Below are positions 7,901 through 11,158 of a stretch of 11,158 nucleotides of DNA, one piece after another (position 1 is the first letter of the stretch; every line of letters starts with the position of its first letter). The notes below the pieces were generated by a model. The model was not told the DNA's origin. It ran no database searches and was given only the letters and a program-made list of their open reading frames with translations. The position numbers were made by a program, and so were the translations under genes. This stretch comes from an uncultured Clostridia bacterium (lineage in GTDB: Bacteria; Bacillota; Clostridia; Oscillospirales; Ruminococcaceae), in assembly GCA_947631585.1 (NCBI GenBank), contig CANRLY010000053.1:1-11158 (forward strand), in the 5' to 3' direction.

Positions 7901-8027
7901 TGAGCAGAAAGTTCCCGAAAAATCAAATCCTCAGCGCAGGATTCCTCAGCGCAGGAAAAAGAAGAAGCCCCACGGCGCAAAAGGTCAGAATGGTCAGAAC
8001 GGCGGAGCAAAGCCGGAAAACAACTGA
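4941..8027 (+). CDS. YfhO-family multi-pass membrane protein, probable GT-C glycosyltransferase
   Basis: This 1028-residue protein has about 12 to 14 hydrophobic helices. The first is at about 34-55, many lie between roughly 100 and 490, and a last one is near 905-925 (…GIIVSICGLLALVLVFMF). A large soluble, presumably extracytoplasmic, domain of about 400 residues separates the last helix from the rest. DLNGQY (67-72) in the first outer loop matches the conserved Asp and Gln-Tyr region of YfhO proteins, where GT-C enzymes carry a catalytic Asp. In Bacillus, YfhO works with CsbB to glycosylate lipoteichoic acid; the same pairing here, with overlapping genes, supports a similar role on some surface polymer. 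The acceptor and sugar are unknown. The final 89 residues form an unusual Pro/Glu/Lys/Gln tail with a basic RRKKKK patch. I chose the ATG at 4941 over the TTG at 4932 because of ribosome-binding-site spacing. Confidence 0.85.
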   Translation: MAKTSSAPPASALKNTGERSFGEKFHSWLYDKRYYFLVFFLPAAITFAAYAVFGIYPFGEESVLVLDLNGQYVYYYELLRDAFWGDRSLIYSWSRNLSGELFGIYAYYLASPFMLIICLLPAELMCFSVLIMQLAKIGTAGVTFLFFLKKRGVKKPSSQVLFPMLYALMAYMAVQLMDPMWLDGLVYLPLIMWGVHRLVDERRILPLAVPLGLMFIAHFYIGYMIGFFTLLYFIYVCLSKEDRVLPENFITVCLKFFVGTVIAIASAAVVLIPVYNSLKLGKLEFTEPDFSVKTQFTFVQFLTKLYPLSYDTVYPSGLPMIYCGTLTLLLIPLFFLNSKINLKEKIAKGCLLLTLIGCMWISPVDMAWHGFQVPNWLPYRYSFVFSALLILMAARAYENLDGVTSKAVGGTFFGFMLLTVYLESQTYDHLKPFRKVLKDGEEVAVVQGIVIAILSALVCYILLTIIKAKKSRAAAVLLCGAVAAELFGNTLDTMVKNDIGVNPEREGYTGLSYSEYEGYTDYMQELKRAVDKVNESDNGFFRMEAAFHRTVNDAIGVGYRGLSHSSSTMNAPVLSMLKDLGYAYGGHYISYDGATILTDALFDIKYLMDRTDDEHRTQKFRPEEYSLKIPSSQTLSEIQVYENPYALSLGMTSDEQIRNLVLDDYDPFSNQNDLLNYICGDDFSVEYFKRIYPESTATENMVTSGSDRDNVRHAFEDRSVGECHIDYNFTMDSDSPLYMFLPTDYERKVNVWVSSSSNGEAGTLNSDFEYVGSFFEGDDYSIMEVGQFKAGDSVTVRVSLLTDDYESYWKDELFCTFDKAAFENTIEKLRARQWNITEFTDTYVEGTVTATQGKQLLFTTIPYEEGWTVKVDGKTVQPIKLLDSLIAVELPEGTHTVSMKFFPDYFKLGIIVSICGLLALVLVFMFEYKDGKIINRIISPQKPEEPDEKSKPQKPSQPAQTEKLDKPDNPEPEQKDQPKPPEQPKQSEQKVPEKSNPQRRIPQRRKKKKPHGAKGQNGQNGGAKPENN

Positions 8028-8099
8028 GCAGAATATGGGCATATCAGCACATCTGAAAACTGCTTTACAGTCGCCTTTCGGCTTTCGACAGGATTATTG

Positions 8100-8128
8100 T
8101 TGACAAGCCGTTAAAATAGTAATATCAT
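8100..8128 (+). promoter_or_regulatory. sigma-A promoter of the zinc-ribbon membrane gene
   Basis: TTGACA (8100-8105) and TATCAT (8123-8128) are separated by 17 nt; the -10 matches consensus at five of six positions. Transcription would start near 8135, shortly before the AGAAAGGA ribosome binding site at 8143-8150. No good terminator is seen between the preceding stop at 8027 and this promoter. Confidence 0.85.
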
Positions 8129-8159
8129 ATACTTATGATAACAGAAAGGACAGTTTGCA

Positions 8160-8912
8160 ATGACTAAAAAATTAGCTAACACAAAAGGGTTCCCGCTTGT
8201 GATGATGATCCTGGCGTTCCTGTTTTCGGCTGCTGCCGCAGCGCAGGAATTTATCTCCATGCTCGCTTACAAGATAGCGTTCAGCAAGGACGAATACAGG
8301 GATATCCTGATACATAAGACCTCTGAGTTCTTCTCAGTCTACGGGACAGCCTGTTTCCTGTTCCTCTTTACGTTTTTCGTGATGCTGGTGTTCATTGCCG
8401 GCGCAGGAAAAAAGAGCTGCGGCTACAAAGAGGGGCTTATCGTGCTTTTTGCCGGAATTTCTGCGGCGGTAGCTCCGCTGTTCAGGTTCTTGTTCCTGGC
8501 AGGAAGCGACGACTTCAAAAATATGTCCGAAATGGCTGACGACGAGCTTTTCCTCTTTGTCAGCGAGATAATAGTCTGCCTTGCGCCGGTGCTGATAGGA
8601 TTGTTCCTGGCGCTTGCAGGACTGGGTCTGGTGATAAAGGTGAAGGCTTCGGGAACGGCTGCAACTCTGCCGGAGCAGACTGCCGCTCAGAAGCAGGCTG
8701 ACGCTCAGAAGCAGACTGCGCAGCCGACTGCGGAGAGCCGGCAGCAGATACCTGCGGAAGCCGTACAGGCGGTCACCGAAGTGCTGGAAGTCCCCAAGCC
8801 GGCGGAAGAAGAAGTCAAGGCAGAGGGCGGAACTTACAGGTGCAAAAACTGCGGCGGCGAACTGGCTGTAGGCGCAAAATTCTGCCGCCACTGCGGTTCA
8901 AAACAGGACTGA
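8160..8912 (+). CDS. four-helix membrane protein with C-terminal zinc ribbon, function unknown
   Basis: The 250-residue product has four hydrophobic segments (about 12-34, 58-81, 92-114 and 131-160). A low-complexity linker rich in Ala, Gln, Glu and Lys follows (about 165-222), and then a zinc-ribbon module with CKNC at 228-231 and CRHC at 242-245. Zinc ribbons of this CxxC-x10-CxxC type are common at the ends of uncharacterised clostridial membrane proteins, where they may mediate protein contacts or metal sensing. Both membrane ends are probably cytoplasmic with an even number of helices, placing the ribbon inside the cell. The ATG has an AGAAAGGA site 9 nt upstream. The gene is a one-gene transcription unit with its own promoter and terminator, so context gives no clue to function. 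Confidence 0.85.
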   Translation: MTKKLANTKGFPLVMMILAFLFSAAAAAQEFISMLAYKIAFSKDEYRDILIHKTSEFFSVYGTACFLFLFTFFVMLVFIAGAGKKSCGYKEGLIVLFAGISAAVAPLFRFLFLAGSDDFKNMSEMADDELFLFVSEIIVCLAPVLIGLFLALAGLGLVIKVKASGTAATLPEQTAAQKQADAQKQTAQPTAESRQQIPAEAVQAVTEVLEVPKPAEEEVKAEGGTYRCKNCGGELAVGAKFCRHCGSKQD

Positions 8913-8931
8913 TCGGATAAGCGTGCCGAAT

Positions 8932-8967
8932 ACTCTCCCTTGCTTGCGGGCAGGGAGAGTTTTTTTG
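8932..8967 (+). terminator. intrinsic terminator after the zinc-ribbon gene
   Basis: ACTCTCCCT (8932-8940) pairs with AGGGAGAGT (8952-8960), and seven T residues follow. The loop TGCTTGCGGGC may add a short inner pairing. It lies 19 nt after the stop and separates this gene from purB. Confidence 0.9.
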
Positions 8968-8987
8968 CGCAAAAATAACTTAAACGG

Positions 8988-9016
8988 TTGCGAAGTACAA
9001 AAAAATGTGATATACT
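8988..9016 (+). promoter_or_regulatory. sigma-A promoter of purB
   Basis: TTGCGA (8988-8993) and TATACT (9011-9016) are separated by 17 nt, and TGA directly precedes the -10 (extended -10). Transcription would begin near 9023, giving a leader of about 26 nt. That is too short for a purine riboswitch, so no purine-sensing leader is present. Confidence 0.82.
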
Positions 9017-9032
9017 TTACCAAGAGAGTTTT

Positions 9033-9039
9033 GAAAGGA
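9033..9039 (+). promoter_or_regulatory. ribosome binding site deciding the purB start
   Basis: GAAAGGA ends 9 nt before the ATG at 9049. It lies downstream of the promoter and so rules out the in-frame GTG at 8923, which is upstream of both the terminator and the promoter. Confidence 0.8.
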
Positions 9040-9048
9040 CGGTTTGCT

Positions 9049-10485
9049 ATGACTGACAGTTACGAAAGCCCTTTTTGCACTAGATATGCAAGTAAGGAAA
9101 TGCAGTATATTTTTTCTGCCGATAAGAAATTTACTACCTGGAGACGGCTTTGGGTGGCTCTGGCAAGAGCGGAGATGAAACTGGGTCTGAACGTTACTCA
9201 GGAACAGGTGGACGAGCTGGAAGCGAATGTGGAGAACATCGACTACCGGGTCGCAGCAGAAAGAGAAAAACAGGTGCGACATGACGTTATGTCCCACGTT
9301 TACGCCTACGGACAGGTCTGCCCGAAAGCTTACCCCATAATCCACCTGGGAGCGACAAGCTGTTATGTGGGGGACAACACGGATATCATCGTCATGAGGG
9401 ACGCTCTGAAAGTTGTAAAGAGAAAACTGGTAAAGGTCATCTCCCAGCTGGCGGCGTTCGCAGACAAGTACAAAAGCCTGCCCTGCCTTGCCTATACCCA
9501 CTTGCAGCCGGCGCAGCTGACTACCGTGGGAAAAAGGGCGACACTCTGGTGCAACGAACTTATCATGGACTTGCAGGATCTGGATTTCAGGCTGGCAAAC
9601 CTGAAGCTTCTGGGCTCTAAGGGAACTACAGGCACTCAGGCTTCGTTTATGGAGCTTTTCCACGGCGATGCGGAAAAGGTCAAGGAGCTGGAAAGGCTCA
9701 TCGCTGAGGAAATGGGCTTTGACGGGGTAGTGCCTGTTTCAGGACAGACCTATTCCAGAAAGATCGACTTCCAGGTCTGCTCCGTGCTGGCAGGAATTGC
9801 GCAGTCGGCAAGCAAGTTTTCAAACGATATCAGGATACTTCAGTCGTTCAAGGAGATAGAAGAACCGTTTGAAAAAGACCAGATAGGCTCTTCCGCAATG
9901 GCTTACAAGAGAAACCCCATGAGGGACGAAAGGATAACTTCGCTGGCAAGATATGTTATGTGCGACCTGCTCAACCCTGCGTTCACCTCTGCGACCCAGT
10001 GGTTCGAGAGAACGCTTGACGACTCCGCAAACAAGCGCATTGCCGTGGCTGAGGCGTTCCTTGGCATAGACGCTATACTCAACATCATGCTCAACGTCAC
10101 CGACCCGGAAAACGGTCTGGTGGTGTATGAGAAAATGGTGCTTAAAAGAGTTATGGCGGAACTGCCTTTTATGGCGACTGAAAATATCATCATGGACGCA
10201 GTTGAAAAGGGCGGAAACAGGCAGGAACTCCACGAGCAGATAAGAAAGTATTCCATGGAAGCAGGCAGACGGGTAAAGCAGGAGGGTCTGGATAACGACC
10301 TGATAGAACGCATCGCCGCAGACCCGCTGTTCAAAGTTACCAAAGAGGAACTGGACGAGATAATGAGACCTGAAAATTATATCGGCAGATGCCCTCAGCA
10401 GGTGGAGGAATTTATCAGAGACTGCGTTAAGCCCATTATCGAGGAAAACGGCGTTTCTGACGACAAGGCGGAAATAAACGTCTGA
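9049..10485 (+). CDS. purB: adenylosuccinate lyase PurB
   Basis: PurB is a cytosolic homotetrameric enzyme of the fumarase/aspartase superfamily. It removes fumarate from SAICAR and from adenylosuccinate, so it acts twice in AMP synthesis. The 478-residue product shows RHDVMSH at 77-83, the catalytic-histidine region YTHLQPAQLTTVGKR at 149-163 (His151), GSKGTTGTQASF at 189-200, and the flexible signature loop GSSAMAYKRNPM at 280-291 with catalytic serine. The loop has Ala where many relatives have Pro. Overall the motifs and length resemble the human-type subclass more than the shorter Bacillus subtilis type. I placed the start at 9049 because the longer frame from 8923 would be translated through the upstream terminator and promoter. 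The next gene begins 22 nt later with no terminator between, so the two are probably co-transcribed. Confidence 0.96.
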   Translation: MTDSYESPFCTRYASKEMQYIFSADKKFTTWRRLWVALARAEMKLGLNVTQEQVDELEANVENIDYRVAAEREKQVRHDVMSHVYAYGQVCPKAYPIIHLGATSCYVGDNTDIIVMRDALKVVKRKLVKVISQLAAFADKYKSLPCLAYTHLQPAQLTTVGKRATLWCNELIMDLQDLDFRLANLKLLGSKGTTGTQASFMELFHGDAEKVKELERLIAEEMGFDGVVPVSGQTYSRKIDFQVCSVLAGIAQSASKFSNDIRILQSFKEIEEPFEKDQIGSSAMAYKRNPMRDERITSLARYVMCDLLNPAFTSATQWFERTLDDSANKRIAVAEAFLGIDAILNIMLNVTDPENGLVVYEKMVLKRVMAELPFMATENIIMDAVEKGGNRQELHEQIRKYSMEAGRRVKQEGLDNDLIERIAADPLFKVTKEELDEIMRPENYIGRCPQQVEEFIRDCVKPIIEENGVSDDKAEINV

Positions 10486-10507
10486 GCCGCCTAAACGGAG
10501 CAAAACT

Positions 10508-11158
10508 ATGATCACAGCAATAAGATCTTTGATAGCAGCGGCGGCGGTCTGCTGCATTGGTATCTGTTCTGCCGCCGGACTTCCCGGCTGGGCAGTGTTT
10601 GCAGCGGCGGCTGCCGGCTGCGCTTTCATGACCTTTTTCAACCTGAAGCCCACTTTCAGAAAATACATCTCGAAACGGGTGAAACTTATCCGCAGCGGCG
10701 ACGAACTGCTGCTGGTGTTCTGCATATCCCTGCTGGCAGGAACGGTGTTCCACCTGCTGCTTTTCACCGTCATTGATGCAAGCATAAAGGCGGCGGTGGG
10801 AAGCCTTATCTTCATGGCAGTGTGGGAATTTATCACCTTCTGGAACGGCATCATAAGAGTGTATGTGTCGTCGGTGCAGCTGGGGATAAAATGGCGTGTG
10901 GTCGGACTTATCTGCGGCTGCATACCACTGGTGAACCTGATAGTCCTGGTGAAGATAATAAGGATAACCATGGAGGAGTGTTCTTTCGAGCAGGAAAGAG
11001 CGGAGCTTGACGCTGTGAGGGCGGAGGACGTGGTCTGCAAGACCAAGTACCCGATACTGATGGTGCATGGGGTGTTTTTCAGAGACCTGGCGTTTTTTAA
11101 CTACTGGGGCAGGATACCTGCCGCTTTGAAGAAAAACGGCGCTCAGATATACTACGGA
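10508..11158 (+). CDS. membrane-anchored lipase/esterase-like protein (partial, 3' end missing)
   Basis: The frame is open to the window edge and gives 217 residues. The N-terminal part is hydrophobic, with about four or five candidate helices (roughly 5-24, 28-46, 67-90, 97-119 and 128-150). A short charged linker leads to YPILMVHGVFFRDL from residue 181, then NYWGRIPAALKKNGAQIYYG at the edge. This resembles the start of triacylglycerol lipases of the alpha/beta-hydrolase fold, in which the HG (here 187-188) forms the oxyanion hole and YW-x-IP-x-AL precedes the second strand. The nucleophile, acid and histidine would lie beyond the window, so activity cannot be judged. The ATG has GGAG at 10497-10500, 7 nt upstream, and follows purB by 22 nt. 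Substrate is unknown; a membrane-proximal ester hydrolase is inferred. Confidence 0.78.
   Translation, partial: MITAIRSLIAAAAVCCIGICSAAGLPGWAVFAAAAAGCAFMTFFNLKPTFRKYISKRVKLIRSGDELLLVFCISLLAGTVFHLLLFTVIDASIKAAVGSLIFMAVWEFITFWNGIIRVYVSSVQLGIKWRVVGLICGCIPLVNLIVLVKIIRITMEECSFEQERAELDAVRAEDVVCKTKYPILMVHGVFFRDLAFFNYWGRIPAALKKNGAQIYYG

Noticed and set aside
8033..8044. ATATG-GG-CATAT palindrome just after the YfhO stop as an operator
   Set aside because: Five-base arms around two bases are expected by chance, and it lies too far upstream of the next promoter to argue for a role.
8060..8095. possible terminator after the YfhO-like gene
   Set aside because: Only 3 to 4 bp stems (ACTG/CAGT and GCC/GGC) can be drawn and there is no T-run.
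8923..9048. GTG-started N-terminal extension of purB by 42 residues
   Set aside because: It runs through the terminator hairpin at 8932-8967 and the promoter at 8988-9016, and homologues begin near the ATG at 9049, which has a good ribosome binding site.
9820..11046. 408-residue antisense frame across purB and the lipase-like gene
   Set aside because: It spans two sense genes with clear homology, crosses their boundary and shows no domain of its own.
1..11158. CRISPR array, tRNA genes or transposase genes
   Set aside because: I saw no regularly spaced direct repeats, no cloverleaf with tRNA-like conserved bases and no transposase-like protein in any frame.

Overview
The window looks like a chromosomal segment of a Gram-positive anaerobe of the class Clostridia, most plausibly a Ruminococcus-like member of the Oscillospiraceae. 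The grounds are the tilS-ftsH neighbourhood typical of Firmicutes, strong sigma-A-type promoters with 17-nt spacers, AAAGGA-type ribosome binding sites, heavy use of AUA and AGA/AGG codons, and a CsbB/YfhO-like glycosyltransferase pair. The assignment is inference from features, not from a database match. Every recognised gene lies on the + strand.

Region 1 (1-3649) is housekeeping. The last codons of an unidentified upstream gene overlap the start of tilS (tRNA-Ile lysidine synthetase). After a 162-nt structured leader comes ftsH (membrane AAA+ zinc protease), closed by a clear intrinsic terminator. No hpt gene lies between tilS and ftsH, although it often does in Firmicutes.

Region 2 (3650-3976) has no credible gene. 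It holds four back-to-back GC-rich perfect hairpins that look like a REP/MITE-type intergenic element. A T/C-rich tract with related GGGTGGGG words and an AT-rich inverted repeat follows. A consensus sigma-A promoter then drives the next operon.

Region 3 (3977-8027) is a two-gene, overlapping operon. It encodes a polyprenyl-phosphate-type family 2 glycosyltransferase with two membrane segments and a very large multi-pass YfhO-family protein (GT-C-like) with an unusual 89-residue Pro/Glu/Lys/Gln tail. By analogy with CsbB-YfhO, the first would charge undecaprenyl phosphate with a sugar inside the cell. The second would move that sugar onto a surface polymer outside the cell. No flippase gene is seen here.

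Region 4 (8028-8967) is a single-gene unit with its own promoter and terminator. It encodes a four-helix membrane protein with a C-terminal four-cysteine zinc ribbon. Region 5 (8988-11158) starts with another good promoter driving purB (adenylosuccinate lyase, human-like subclass). Twenty-two bases later comes the start of a membrane-anchored protein whose visible end matches the oxyanion-hole region of triacylglycerol lipases; it runs off the window.

I saw no tRNA or rRNA genes, CRISPR arrays, transposase genes or phage genes. The less explained parts are the hairpin cluster, the ftsH leader, the YfhO tail, the zinc-ribbon membrane protein and the membrane-linked lipase. None of these amounts to a clearly new system on sequence alone.
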